This document shows, piece after piece, positions 17,044 to 24,933 of a stretch of 37,906 bases of DNA (position 1 is the first letter of the stretch; every line of letters starts with the position of its first letter). Both the position numbers and the translations under genes were made by a program. The notes beneath the pieces were generated by a model, which worked only from the letters and a program-made list of their open reading frames with translations, made no database searches and had not been told where the DNA came from. Origin of the DNA: an uncultured Oscillospiraceae bacterium (lineage in GTDB: Bacteria; Bacillota; Clostridia; Oscillospirales; Oscillospiraceae); the NCBI GenBank assembly GCA_900763705.1, contig CAAFLG010000019.1, positions 1-37,906 on the forward strand, given 5' to 3'.

Positions 17044-17312
17044 GTTTACGGTGATGAAGCGGAGAAGTAAGCAAGAGTTTCCTGAAAAGAGAGCCTTCGG
17101 TCGGTGAAAGAAGGAGAGGGAACATGCCCAAATACACCGCGGAGCCGGCGCCCGAACGAAGATCCTTCCAGTAGGCGCGCCCCGGGAGCGCCCGTTATCG
17201 CGCGGGAGTGTGTCTGCACTCCGTGAGGCTGCCTTTGTGAAAAGGCGGCGAACCAGAGGTGGTACCGCGAGTCATGCTCGCCCTCTGTCCGAACGGACAG
17301 GGGGCGTTTTTT
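17044..17312 (+). promoter_or_regulatory. T-box leader (tRNA-Tyr sensing) upstream of tyrS
   Basis: Stem I contains AGAGAGCC followed by GGTCGGTGAAAG (about 17090-17110). The specifier loop reads AAATACA with TAC (Tyr) at 17133-17135. A CCCGTTATCGCG element follows near 17190-17202, and the T-box AGAGGTGGTACCGCG is at 17255-17269, one base off the usual AGGGTGG. The attenuator hairpin is at 17279-17312. Specifier and downstream gene agree, so uncharged tRNA-Tyr should allow read-through into tyrS. Confidence 0.94.
17279..17312 (+). terminator. Attenuator terminator of the tyrS T-box
   Basis: CGCCCTCTGTCC pairs with GGACAGGGGGCG around GAAC, followed by six T. Confidence 0.9.
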
Positions 17313-17375
17313 GTTACCCGGAAGCGCCCGGGAATGTCCGAAAATCAAATGAGAATGAATATAGGAGGAACTAAA

Positions 17376-18599
17376 ATGGGTATTTACGAAGAGCTGCAGG
17401 CGCGCGGCCTGCTTGCGCAGGTCACGAACGAGGAAGAGATCCGCGAAATGGTCAATGCGGGCAAGGCCAAGTTCTACATTGGCTTTGACTGCACGGCCGA
17501 CAGCCTGACGGCCGGCCACTTTATGGCGCTGACGCTGATGAAGCGCCTCCAGATGGCGGGCAACCAGCCTGTCGCGCTCATCGGCGGCGGCACGACCATG
17601 ATCGGCGACCCCTCGGGCCGCACGGATATGCGCAAGATGCTCACCAAGGAGGATATTGACCACAACGCAGAGTGCTTCAAGCGCCAGATGGAGCGCTTCA
17701 TCGACTTCGGCGAGGGCAAGGCCATCATGGTCAACAACGCCGACTGGCTGCTGAATCTCAACTACATTGAGCTGCTGCGCGAGGTGGGTGCGTGCTTCTC
17801 TGTGAACAATATGCTGCGCGCCAAGTGCTATGAGCAGCGCATGGAGAAGGGCCTTTCGTTCCTGGAGTTCAACTACATGATCATGCAGTCCTACGACTTC
17901 TACCACCTCTTCCAGCACTACGGCTGCAATATGCAGTTCGGCGGCGACGACCAGTGGTCCAACATGCTCGGCGGCACGGAGCTCATCCGCCGCAAGCTCG
18001 GCAAGGACGCGCATGCGATGACCATCACGCTGCTGACGGACTCGCAGGGTCACAAGATGGGCAAGACCGCCGGCAACGCCGTCTGGCTCGACCCGAAGAA
18101 GACCTCTCCCTACGACTTCTACCAGTACTGGCGCAACGTGGGCGACAGCGACGTTTTGAAGTGCATCCGCATGCTCACCTTCCTGCCGCTCGAGCAGATC
18201 GACGAGATGGACAAGTGGGAGGGCAGCCAGCTCAACCGCGCCAAGGAGATCCTCGCCTACGAGCTCACCGCGCTCGTTCACGGGGAAGAGGAGGCGAAGA
18301 AGGCGGAGGAGTCTGCCAAGGCGCTTTTCGGCGCGGGCGGCGATTCTGCCAATATGCCGACGAGCGTGCTCACTGACGCCGACTTTGAAAACGGCAGCAT
18401 CAATGTGCTCTCCATGCTGGTCACGACCGGCCTGTGCCCGTCCCGCGGCGAGGCGCGCCGCCTTGTGCAGCAGGGCGGTGTGACGATCGATGATGTGAAG
18501 GTCGCCTCCATCGACGAGAGCCTTGCGCGCGAGCGATTCGAGGGCGAGGGCGTCATCGTCCGCAAGGGCAAGAAGGTCTTCCATCGCGTGAAGGTCTGA
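17376..18599 (+). CDS. tyrS: Tyrosyl-tRNA synthetase
   Basis: This 407-residue class I synthetase attaches tyrosine to tRNA-Tyr. The HIGH-like motif LTAGHFMAL is near residue 45, substrate-binding YIGFDCTADSL just before it, and the tyrosine-binding QSYDFYHLF and FGGDDQWSN lie mid-protein. The KMSKS-like loop is KMGKTAGN. A C-terminal S4 RNA-binding domain (from about residue 340) includes SRGEARRLVQQGGVTIDD. The ATG follows a strong AGGAGGAACTAAA site. Expression is controlled by the T-box directly upstream, and a terminator follows. Confidence 0.97.
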   Translation: MGIYEELQARGLLAQVTNEEEIREMVNAGKAKFYIGFDCTADSLTAGHFMALTLMKRLQMAGNQPVALIGGGTTMIGDPSGRTDMRKMLTKEDIDHNAECFKRQMERFIDFGEGKAIMVNNADWLLNLNYIELLREVGACFSVNNMLRAKCYEQRMEKGLSFLEFNYMIMQSYDFYHLFQHYGCNMQFGGDDQWSNMLGGTELIRRKLGKDAHAMTITLLTDSQGHKMGKTAGNAVWLDPKKTSPYDFYQYWRNVGDSDVLKCIRMLTFLPLEQIDEMDKWEGSQLNRAKEILAYELTALVHGEEEAKKAEESAKALFGAGGDSANMPTSVLTDADFENGSINVLSMLVTTGLCPSRGEARRLVQQGGVTIDDVKVASIDESLARERFEGEGVIVRKGKKVFHRVKV

Positions 18600-18627
18600 G
18601 GACGACTGATTACAAGGTGTAAACGCA

Positions 18628-18666
18628 GCAGAGCCTGTGCCGATATCGGTACAGGCCCTGCTTTTT
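18628..18666 (+). terminator. Terminator of tyrS
   Basis: GCAG-A-GCCTGT-G-CCG pairs with CGG-T-ACAGGC-C-CTGC around ATAT and is followed by five T. Confidence 0.85.
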
Positions 18667-18695
18667 GATAAGTTGCACAAACGGGAAGATCAAAA

Positions 18696-18768
18696 ATGAA
18701 TACCATGAATACGGCGAATATTCCGTGAATACAACATGAATACAACGTGAATATCGCATGGATCGAGC
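18696..18768. repeat. Degenerate 9- to 11-base tandem repeat between convergent tyrS and dapA
   Basis: Seven successive units start at 18696, 18705, 18715, 18725, 18736, 18747 and 18758. They share the core (A/G)TGAATA, with two near-identical neighbours, GTGAATACAAC and ATGAATACAAC. The period is close to one DNA turn. It lies in the 3' region of both flanking genes, after the tyrS terminator and just before the dapA stop. Function unknown. Confidence 0.55.
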
Positions 18769-18780
18769 GCTGGATACTGC

Positions 18781-19668
18781 TTATACCGTGACACCGAAAT
18801 TCTGCATCGCGCGCGTGAGACGCGGCAAATTGCGATCGGAGATCGTACACAGCGGCAGCCGCAGCTCGCCGCCGCATAGGTCGAGTTTTTCCATTGCAGC
18901 CTTGACGGGAATGGGGTTGACCTCGCAGAAGAGCGCCCTGATCAGCTCGTGCAGCCGGATCTGGAGCGCGGCGGCCTCCTGAAAGCGTCCGGCGAGGCAG
19001 AGCTGCGTCAGTTCGTGCATTTCGCGCGGAACGATGTTGGCGGCGACGGAGATGACGCCCTTGCCGCCGAGCGCCATGATGGCGGTCGTGGAGGAATCGT
19101 TGCCGCTCCAGAGGGTGAAGTCCGGCGGACAGAGGTGCAGCGTTTCCTGAATGAGGTCAAAGTCGTCGCTTGCCTCCTTGATGCCTGCGATATTTGGGTG
19201 CGCGGCGAGCTTTTGATAGGTCTGCGCCGTGCAGCTTACCCCGGTGCGCGAGGGAACGTTGTAGAGAATGAGCGGGATGTCGACCGCGTCGGCGATGGTG
19301 GAAAAATGGCGCACAAGGCCGTTTTGCGAGGTTTTGTTGTAGTACGGCGTGACGGTGAGCAGCGCATCGGCGCCGGATGCCTGCGCGGCGCGCGAGAGGG
19401 CGACGGCGGAGGAGGTGCTGTTCGTGCCGCTGCCCGCGATGACGGGTATGCGATGATCGACGATGCGCACGCAGCGCTCGATGAGCGCGCTGCGCTCTTC
19501 TAAGTTCAGCGTCGCCGCCTCGCCCGTCGTGCCGCAGACAACAATGGCATCGGTGCCTTGCTGAAGCTGCCATGCAACGAGACGGTCAAAGGCGGGGAAG
19601 TCCACCTTGCTGTCTTTGAATGGCGTGACGATGGCGACGGCGCTGCCGGTAAAGACAAGAGGTTTCAT
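18781..19668 (-). CDS. dapA: 4-hydroxy-tetrahydrodipicolinate synthase
   Basis: This 295-residue (beta/alpha)8 enzyme condenses pyruvate and aspartate semialdehyde, the entry step to lysine, meso-diaminopimelate and, in spore formers, dipicolinate. The Schiff-base Lys is in AGIKEAS (Lys164). The catalytic triad residues appear as Thr47/Thr48 of GTTGE, Tyr110 of TPYYNK and Tyr136 of YNVPSRTG, whose Arg141 binds the second substrate. The ATG follows AAAAAAGGAGCGATGAACC. It is a single gene with no lysine-pathway neighbours in the window. Pyruvate-aldolase relatives (NanA, KDG aldolase) are less likely given the full DapA motif set. Confidence 0.95.
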   Translation of the reverse strand: MKPLVFTGSAVAIVTPFKDSKVDFPAFDRLVAWQLQQGTDAIVVCGTTGEAATLNLEERSALIERCVRIVDHRIPVIAGSGTNSTSSAVALSRAAQASGADALLTVTPYYNKTSQNGLVRHFSTIADAVDIPLILYNVPSRTGVSCTAQTYQKLAAHPNIAGIKEASDDFDLIQETLHLCPPDFTLWSGNDSSTTAIMALGGKGVISVAANIVPREMHELTQLCLAGRFQEAAALQIRLHELIRALFCEVNPIPVKAAMEKLDLCGGELRLPLCTISDRNLPRLTRAMQNFGVTV

Positions 19669-19693
19669 GGTTCATCGCTCCTTTTTTGAAATG

Positions 19694-19718
19694 AGCCGCC
19701 GTTTGCGCATCGGCGGCT
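19694..19718. repeat. Perfect hairpin in the dapA leader
   Basis: AGCCGCCG (19694-19701) and CGGCGGCT (19711-19718) form an eight-base-pair stem with a nine-base loop, 26 bases upstream of the dapA ATG on the reverse strand. There is no T-run after it, so it is not a simple terminator. It could affect dapA translation or end upstream reverse transcripts poorly; the role is unclear. Confidence 0.4.
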
Positions 19719-19738
19719 GAAAAGATGTGCGGACGTGC

Positions 19739-19767
19739 TTGAAAGTGGAAGAGAACTGTCGTATAAT
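19739..19767 (+). promoter_or_regulatory. Promoter of the SpoIID/LytB-queA-tgt unit
   Basis: TTGAAA (19739-19744), 17 bases, TATAAT (19762-19767). A sigma-A type promoter suggests the SpoIID-like gene is not strictly a sporulation gene. Confidence 0.72.
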
Positions 19768-19812
19768 GTAAAATACGATTCGTATGGATGCCGGTCTTCC
19801 GGGGAGGATGCT

Positions 19813-21378
19813 ATGAGAAAATGGTACAGGACGTTTCTCTTTTCACTGCTGTTGTGCAGCGCGATGTGCGCGGGCGCACAGGCCGCAGAACATGATATGC
19901 TCAGGGTGGGACTAAAATACGGCAATGAGGCCATGGACGAGGCGAGACTACAGAATTATTCGCCCTTTGGCGGCTATGCGCTGGGATATTACGACAGCTC
20001 CTGCAATTTCGTGCAGCTTGCGGCGCTGCCTGCAAGTTATGAGAAGATCTCTGTGATACGAGATCAGAGCTATCACATCCAGCTTGCAGAGACATTTTAC
20101 GACTATACGCTCGCTTCGGCACGCGCGGCGCAGTGCGGCGGCTTTGTGTCTTACGACAACGGCGCGTTCGTGGTGCGCGTGGGCAATTACGGCGACTATG
20201 GCAGCGCGCAGGGCGCGCTCTACTCGTTCGGCGCGGGCGGCACGGTCGCCGGCGGCAGCAGCACGGGGGTGACGGTCATCGCCACGGAGTCGGGCAGCAT
20301 CCTCTTTGAGTTCGACCAGAGCGGCCTTTATTCGCTGGGCATCCGCCCCATCGAGGCGGGACAGAAGACGATCACGTGGTTTCGCGGCTACCGTTACTAC
20401 GGCGGCTTTGAATACCAGCGCGTGACGGGCGGCGCGATCAACGTCGTCAACGTCGTGAACATGGAGGACTACGTCAAGTGCGTCATTCCGTGGGAAATGA
20501 GCAAGGACTGGCCGCTTGAGGCGCTCAAGGCACAGGCGGTCTGCGCGCGCACCTACGCCGCCTGCCAGACGAAGCACCGCTCGCAGGGCTTTGATATCTG
20601 CGCGACAACGCACTGCCAGGTCTATCAGGGGATGGCAACGAGCAATGCCTACTCCGATTCCGCGGTCGATCAGACGGCGGGGCAGTGCCTCTACTACGGC
20701 GGGGAGATCGTGCGGGACGCTGTTTACTATTCAAGCAACGGCGGCGCGAGCGAGGACAGCCTGAATGTCTGGGGCAACGAGGTTCCCTACCTCAAAGGAA
20801 AGATAGACCCCTACGAGGGACAGATCGCTTCGCGCATTTCAAAGTACAACTGGTCGACGACCTACACGGCTTCTGAGTTGACAAATCTTCTCAGCAGCAA
20901 GGGCTATGGCGTCGGCACGGTGAAAAACGTCTACGTTTCCGCCTTTACCAACATGGGTAACGTCTATTCCGTCACCTTTGTCGGCACGAACGGGACGAAG
21001 ACTGTTTCGCGCGAAGCGTGCCGGACGCTGCTGAATCTGCGCAGCCAGCGCTTTACGATCGGTGGCGGCACGAGCGGCGGCTACAGTGTCAACGAGAGCG
21101 GCGAGAGCGTTGATCTTGGCTCAATGTGCGTTGTTGACGGCAGCGGCGGCACGACGAGCATCGCCGGCAGCGCCTATGTCATCACCGCGAGCGGCACGGC
21201 GGCGCTGGGGCAGAGCACCTCGACGGGCGGCGCGGCGAGCGGCAGCTTTACGATCACCGGCAGCGGCTACGGGCACAATGTCGGCATGAGCCAGTGGGGC
21301 GCATATGCGATGGCGAACCTCGGCCGCAGCTATCGGGAGATCCTGCAATTCTATTATACGGGCGTTACGATCGCGTAA
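19813..21378 (+). CDS. Secreted SpoIID/LytB-domain protein
   Basis: The 521-residue protein begins with a signal peptide (MRKWYRTFLFSLLLCSAMCAGAQA, cleavage likely near residue 25). The SpoIID/LytB domain is in the middle and C-terminal half: VVNMEDYVKCVIPWEMSKDWPLEALKAQAVCARTYA, then CQVYQG, AVYYSSNGGASEDS and the hallmark GHNVGMSQWGAYAMA near the end. SpoIID is a lytic transglycosylase acting on denuded glycan at the forespore engulfment site, and LytB-type relatives modify amidases. A Ser/Gly-rich insert (about residues 420-490) divides the domain. The start at 19813 follows GGGGAGGATGCT; an upstream ATG would lie before the promoter. The catalytic Glu seems present in IPWEMSK. The sigma-A-like promoter and link to queA-tgt make a vegetative wall role possible. 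Confidence 0.9.
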   Translation: MRKWYRTFLFSLLLCSAMCAGAQAAEHDMLRVGLKYGNEAMDEARLQNYSPFGGYALGYYDSSCNFVQLAALPASYEKISVIRDQSYHIQLAETFYDYTLASARAAQCGGFVSYDNGAFVVRVGNYGDYGSAQGALYSFGAGGTVAGGSSTGVTVIATESGSILFEFDQSGLYSLGIRPIEAGQKTITWFRGYRYYGGFEYQRVTGGAINVVNVVNMEDYVKCVIPWEMSKDWPLEALKAQAVCARTYAACQTKHRSQGFDICATTHCQVYQGMATSNAYSDSAVDQTAGQCLYYGGEIVRDAVYYSSNGGASEDSLNVWGNEVPYLKGKIDPYEGQIASRISKYNWSTTYTASELTNLLSSKGYGVGTVKNVYVSAFTNMGNVYSVTFVGTNGTKTVSREACRTLLNLRSQRFTIGGGTSGGYSVNESGESVDLGSMCVVDGSGGTTSIAGSAYVITASGTAALGQSTSTGGAASGSFTITGSGYGHNVGMSQWGAYAMANLGRSYREILQFYYTGVTIA

Positions 21379-21392
21379 CGGGAAAGAGAACG

Positions 21393-22418
21393 ATGAAGAC
21401 CAAAGATTTTGATTATGAGCTCCCGGAGGAGCTGATCGCACAGACACCGCTGGAAAAGCGCGATGAATCGCGCCTGATGTGCCTCAATAAAGAGACGGGC
21501 GCGATCTCGCACCAGCATTTCTATGACCTGCCGGAGTTTTTGAAGCCCGGCGACTGCCTGATTTTGAACAACTCCCGCGTGCTGCCTGCGCGCCTTTTGG
21601 GCCAGCGCCTGCCGGGCGGCGGCGCATGTGAGGTGCTGCTGCTCATCGACCGGGGGGAGAAGACTTGGGAGTGCATCGTGCGTCCCGGAAAGCACCTGCG
21701 CAAGGGCGCGAAGATGCGCTTTGGCGGCGGTGAACTCACGGCGGAAGTCACGGACGTGCTGCCTGACGGCAACCGCATGGTGAAATTCGACTACGAAGGC
21801 ATTTTCCTTGAGGTGCTCGAGCGCCTCGGCAAGATGCCGCTGCCGCCCTACATCAAAGAGGAGCTTGCCGATCAGGAGCGCTACCAGACGGTCTACTCCA
21901 AGGTCGAGGGCAGCGCGGCCGCACCGACGGCGGGGCTGCACTTCACGCCGGAGCTGCTGGAAAAGATACAGAAGCAGGGCGTGAACATCGGCTATGTGAC
22001 GCTGCATGTCGGCCTCGGCACGTTCCGCCCTGTCAAAGAGGACGACATCGAGCAGCACGATATGCACAGCGAATACTGCGTCATCCCGCCGGAGACGGCG
22101 GCACTCATCAATGAGACGAAGAAAAACGGCGGGCGCGTGATCTGCGTCGGCACGACCTCCTGCCGCACGCTCGAGAGTTGGGCACAGGAGGATGGGCACA
22201 TGGAGCCGAGCGCGGGCTGGACGAATATCTACATCTATCCCGGTTACCGCTTCAAGGTGATGGATGCGCTCATCACGAATTTCCACCTGCCGCAGTCCAC
22301 GCTCATCATGCTCGTTTCGGCGCTTGCGGGACGCGAGCACGTGCTGCACGCCTACGAGGAAGCGGTGAAGGAACGCTATCGTTTCTTCTCGTTCGGCGAC
22401 GCGATGTTTATTTCTTGA
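21393..22418 (+). CDS. queA: S-adenosylmethionine:tRNA ribosyltransferase-isomerase
   Basis: This 341-residue enzyme builds epoxyqueuosine on tRNA by transferring a ribosyl group from SAM. Typical blocks are FDYELPEELIAQTPLEKRDESRLM at the start, NNSRVLPARL, LGKMPLPPYI, DQERYQTVYSKVEGSAAAPTAGLHFT and the C-terminal NFHLPQSTLIMLVSA. The start was set at ATG 21393 after GGAAAGAGAACG. It begins 14 bases after the SpoIID-like gene and precedes tgt by 16 bases. Together queA and tgt give the last common steps of queuosine synthesis; preQ1 synthesis genes are not in the window. Confidence 0.97.
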   Translation: MKTKDFDYELPEELIAQTPLEKRDESRLMCLNKETGAISHQHFYDLPEFLKPGDCLILNNSRVLPARLLGQRLPGGGACEVLLLIDRGEKTWECIVRPGKHLRKGAKMRFGGGELTAEVTDVLPDGNRMVKFDYEGIFLEVLERLGKMPLPPYIKEELADQERYQTVYSKVEGSAAAPTAGLHFTPELLEKIQKQGVNIGYVTLHVGLGTFRPVKEDDIEQHDMHSEYCVIPPETAALINETKKNGGRVICVGTTSCRTLESWAQEDGHMEPSAGWTNIYIYPGYRFKVMDALITNFHLPQSTLIMLVSALAGREHVLHAYEEAVKERYRFFSFGDAMFIS

Positions 22419-22434
22419 GGGTTGAGGATAGAGT

Positions 22435-23568
22435 ATGTTTCAAGTCATCAAATATGAAGGCCGCGCGCGGCGCGGCAAATTCAAGTGCGCGCACGGCGGG
22501 GAGGTGCAGACGCCGGTCTTTATGAATGTCGGCACGCAGGCGGCCATCAAGGGCGGCGTGAGCGCCTTTGACTTAAAGGATCTCGGCTGCCAGATCGAGC
22601 TTTCCAACACCTACCACCTGCACCTTCGTCCCGGCGACGATGTGGTGCGGCAGATGGGCGGCCTCCACAAGTTCATGCGCTGGGATGGCCCTATCCTGAC
22701 CGACAGCGGCGGGTTTCAGGTGTTTTCCCTTGCGGGGCTTCGCAAGATCAAGGAAGAGGGCGTGACCTTTGCCTCTCATCTCGACGGGCACCGCATTTTC
22801 ATGGGGCCGGAGGAGAGTATGCGCATCCAGTCGAACCTCGGCAGCGACATCGCCATGGCCTTCGATGAGTGCGTGGAAAATCCCGCGACCTATGAGTATG
22901 CGAAAAACTCCTGCGAGCGCACGCTGCGCTGGCTGGAGCGCTGCAAGATCGAGCATGACAGGCTGAATGCCTTGTCGGATACCGTGAACCCGCAGCAGAT
23001 GCTCTTCGGCATCAATCAGGGTGCAACATTCGCGGATCTTCGCGTCTGGCACATGAAGGAGATCGCAAAGATCGACTGCGACGGCTACGCCATCGGCGGT
23101 CTTGCGGTCGGCGAACCGACGCAGGTGATGTACGACATCATCGACGCGGTCGAGCCCTTTATGCCGAAGGAAAAACCGCGCTATCTCATGGGTGTCGGCA
23201 CGCCGTCGAACATCATTGAGGGGGTAGCGCGCGGCGTGGACTTCTTTGACTGCGTGATGCCTGCGCGCAATGCGCGCCACGGGAAGCTCTTTACCTGGAG
23301 CGGGTCGATCAATTTGAAAAACGAGAAATACAAGCTCGATGAGCGTCCCATCGACGAGCAGTGCGACTGCCCGGTGTGCCGCAATTTCTCACGCGCGTAC
23401 CTGCGCCACCTCTTCAAGGCGGAGGAGATCCTTGCGCTGCGTCTTGCGGTGATGCACAACCTCTATTTCTACAATAAGCTGACGCAGCGCATCCGCGACG
23501 CGCTCGACGCGGGCGAATTTGAGGCCTTCCGCGAGGCATACAGCGCAAAGCTTTCGGAAAGAGTCTGA
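22435..23568 (+). CDS. tgt: Queuine/preQ1 tRNA-ribosyltransferase
   Basis: This 377-residue TIM-barrel enzyme exchanges guanine 34 of tRNAs with GUN anticodons for preQ1. Present are NTYHLHLRPG, the substrate site DSGGFQVFSL, FDECVENPA, the GGLAVGEP strand, the nucleophile region VDFFDCVMPARNARHG, and zinc ligands CDCPVC with a later His (MHNLYFYN). The length is that of bacterial Tgt. It is co-transcribed with queA; yajC follows with its own promoter, the classical queA-tgt-yajC order. Confidence 0.97.
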   Translation: MFQVIKYEGRARRGKFKCAHGGEVQTPVFMNVGTQAAIKGGVSAFDLKDLGCQIELSNTYHLHLRPGDDVVRQMGGLHKFMRWDGPILTDSGGFQVFSLAGLRKIKEEGVTFASHLDGHRIFMGPEESMRIQSNLGSDIAMAFDECVENPATYEYAKNSCERTLRWLERCKIEHDRLNALSDTVNPQQMLFGINQGATFADLRVWHMKEIAKIDCDGYAIGGLAVGEPTQVMYDIIDAVEPFMPKEKPRYLMGVGTPSNIIEGVARGVDFFDCVMPARNARHGKLFTWSGSINLKNEKYKLDERPIDEQCDCPVCRNFSRAYLRHLFKAEEILALRLAVMHNLYFYNKLTQRIRDALDAGEFEAFREAYSAKLSERV

Positions 23569-23585
23569 TCTTGGGAAGAAACCCC

Positions 23586-23614
23586 TTGCACAATGGGGGA
23601 ATATCCGCTATAAT
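23586..23614 (+). promoter_or_regulatory. Promoter of yajC
   Basis: TTGCAC (23586-23591), 17 bases, TATAAT (23609-23614), starting about 17 bases after the tgt stop. Confidence 0.78.
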
Positions 23615-23649
23615 AACAATATCTTTGTGTTGAAAGGAACAACTGTACT

Positions 23650-24051
23650 ATGGATAGCATGATCTTACTGGTCGCAATGATCGCGGTGTTTTACTTCATC
23701 ATCATTCGTCCGGAAAACAAGCGCAAGAAGCAGGCGGAAACGATGCGCAACAGCCTCAAGAAGGGCGAACGCATCACCACCATCGGCGGTATGGTCGGCC
23801 GCATCGTTCAGGTGAACGACACGACGGTCGTCTTCGAGACCTCTGAGGACCGTGTCCGCGTCGAGATCACCAAGTGGGGCATCCAGTCCACGGAGTCGAT
23901 GGAGGCTGCCGCGCAGAAGGGCGGCAAGAAGTCCAAGAAGGGCGAAGAGAAGAAGGAAGAAGTTCCTGCTGTCGAGGCAGAACAGCCCAAGATCGTGGAG
24001 GCCCCCGCCGAGACGGAGGAGAAGCCCTCCTACGATCCTGAGATCAAGTAA
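23650..24051 (+). CDS. yajC: Preprotein translocase accessory subunit YajC
   Basis: The 133-residue protein has one N-terminal membrane helix (about residues 2-18) followed by the family signature IIRPENKRKKQAETMRNSLKKGERITTIGGMVGRIVQV. The C-terminal 45 residues are a long Lys/Glu-rich tail, longer than in most YajC and probably disordered. YajC joins SecDF next to SecYEG and helps export. secD/secF do not follow here, a break in the usual order. Confidence 0.93.
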   Translation: MDSMILLVAMIAVFYFIIIRPENKRKKQAETMRNSLKKGERITTIGGMVGRIVQVNDTTVVFETSEDRVRVEITKWGIQSTESMEAAAQKGGKKSKKGEEKKEEVPAVEAEQPKIVEAPAETEEKPSYDPEIK

Positions 24052-24076
24052 GACAAAAAAGAAAACGGCATAAGCA

Positions 24077-24125
24077 AACCTCCCCTGACATACGCTCATG
24101 TAGGCGAATGTGGGGGAGGTTTTTT
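24077..24125 (+). terminator. Terminator-like hairpin after yajC that contains the next gene's ribosome site
   Basis: AACCTCCCC (24077-24085) pairs with GGGGGAGGTT (24112-24121), with further pairing ACAT/ATGT inside, and T bases follow. The 3' arm is also the GGGGGAGG ribosome site of the gene starting at GTG 24128, so read-through transcripts would have the site locked in the stem. Confidence 0.72.
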
Positions 24126-24127
24126 CT

Positions 24128-24547
24128 GTGGAACAGACGGTATCAACGGCGTGGTATGTGAAAAAATGCGCGCTGGGCGCGCTCGTGTGCTGCGTGGTCG
24201 AATTTGCGCTGCTGGCGCTGGCGGCGGCACTGGTGCTCGGCGGTGCGATCGGCGAGGAAAGGATCGGCGCGGTGTCGCTTATTTCTGCGGCGGTCGCGGC
24301 CTTTGCCGGGTGCTGCGTAGGGAATGGGAGGACGAGCAAACGCGCGGCGATGACGCTTGCCTGTGCAGCAGTCTCATGGCTCGTGGTGCAGGCGCTCGGC
24401 TTTGTGATCGGCGGCGGGCTGGAGCCGAAGCGCTCACTGCTGACGGCTGCGGCGATGCTCGCCGGTGCGGCGGCGTCGCTGATGCTGCGCGGCAGGGGAA
24501 AGAAGAAACGGAAAAAGACAGTGCGTGCGCGCCGCGGACGCAGGTGA
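24128..24547 (+). CDS. TIGR04086-type small membrane protein
   Basis: This 139-residue protein has four predicted hydrophobic helices (about residues 11-35, 41-60, 68-92 and 99-117) and a strongly basic Lys/Arg tail. Size, topology and position right after yajC fit the TIGR04086 family (YrzE-like) of Firmicutes membrane proteins, whose role is unknown. I chose GTG 24128, eight bases after GGAGG; an earlier GTG at 24110 would start within the hairpin. The conserved neighbours expected next in Clostridia (SCIFF peptide, its radical-SAM enzyme, secDF) are absent. Confidence 0.68.
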   Translation: MEQTVSTAWYVKKCALGALVCCVVEFALLALAAALVLGGAIGEERIGAVSLISAAVAAFAGCCVGNGRTSKRAAMTLACAAVSWLVVQALGFVIGGGLEPKRSLLTAAAMLAGAAASLMLRGRGKKKRKKTVRARRGRR

Positions 24548-24933
24548 ACATAAATGATATCGCCGCTCCCGTGCCTGTCGGTGGGGGGGAGGGGATACAG
24601 AACGTGCGGCGGTTTGCACAAATGGAGGACGAAGAGCATGAAAAAGCGACTTTTTCCGACGACAGTGGTGGATGCGGCTTGATTTGCCAAATGTGGGAAA
24701 GGCGCGCGAAAAGCGCACCATATCTAGTTGGAAAGTAAGAAAGTTGCTCATTTGTTGCTGCAGTTAACATAATATACTTTACATAACATTTCTACATAAT
24801 GAACAAAATTGGAAAAAATAGGCAATTCCGCTTGCGCAACGGCTGCAAAAGTCCTATATTTATAGGTACGGTCCGCCGCTCGTCGGCCCTGCAAGAAGCA
24901 TTGCCTCAGCGTTTTACCAAAGGGGTGATCTGC
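24548..24933. other. 386-base gap with no convincing gene
   Basis: The stretch mixes GC-rich sequence with an AT-rich block (about 24725-24810). It holds a strong ribosome site GGAGGA (24624-24629) before a 14-codon frame (24638-24682, MKKRLFPTTVVDAA) that looks like a remnant. There is also an imperfect GGCGCGC/GCGCACC hairpin near 24699-24719 and a promoter-like pair before the SpoIIM-like gene. No reading frame of useful length with normal codon use is visible on either strand. Confidence 0.5.
24832..24860 (+). promoter_or_regulatory. Possible promoter of the SpoIIM-like gene
   Basis: TTGCGC (24832-24837), 17 bases, TATATT (24855-24860). The -10 lies in the inverted repeat CCTATA-TT-TATAGG (24853-24866), which could also be an operator. 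Confidence 0.45.

Noticed and set aside
18696..18768. Short repeats as a CRISPR array
   Set aside because: Units are only 9-11 bases, degenerate and without spacers; no cas genes are present.
24623..24739. 38-codon frame MEDEEHEK... ending SAPYLVGK, with a GGCGLIC segment suggesting a modified peptide
   Set aside because: No ribosome site before its ATG, cysteine pattern does not match SCIFF, and it overlaps the better-placed but very short frame at 24638.
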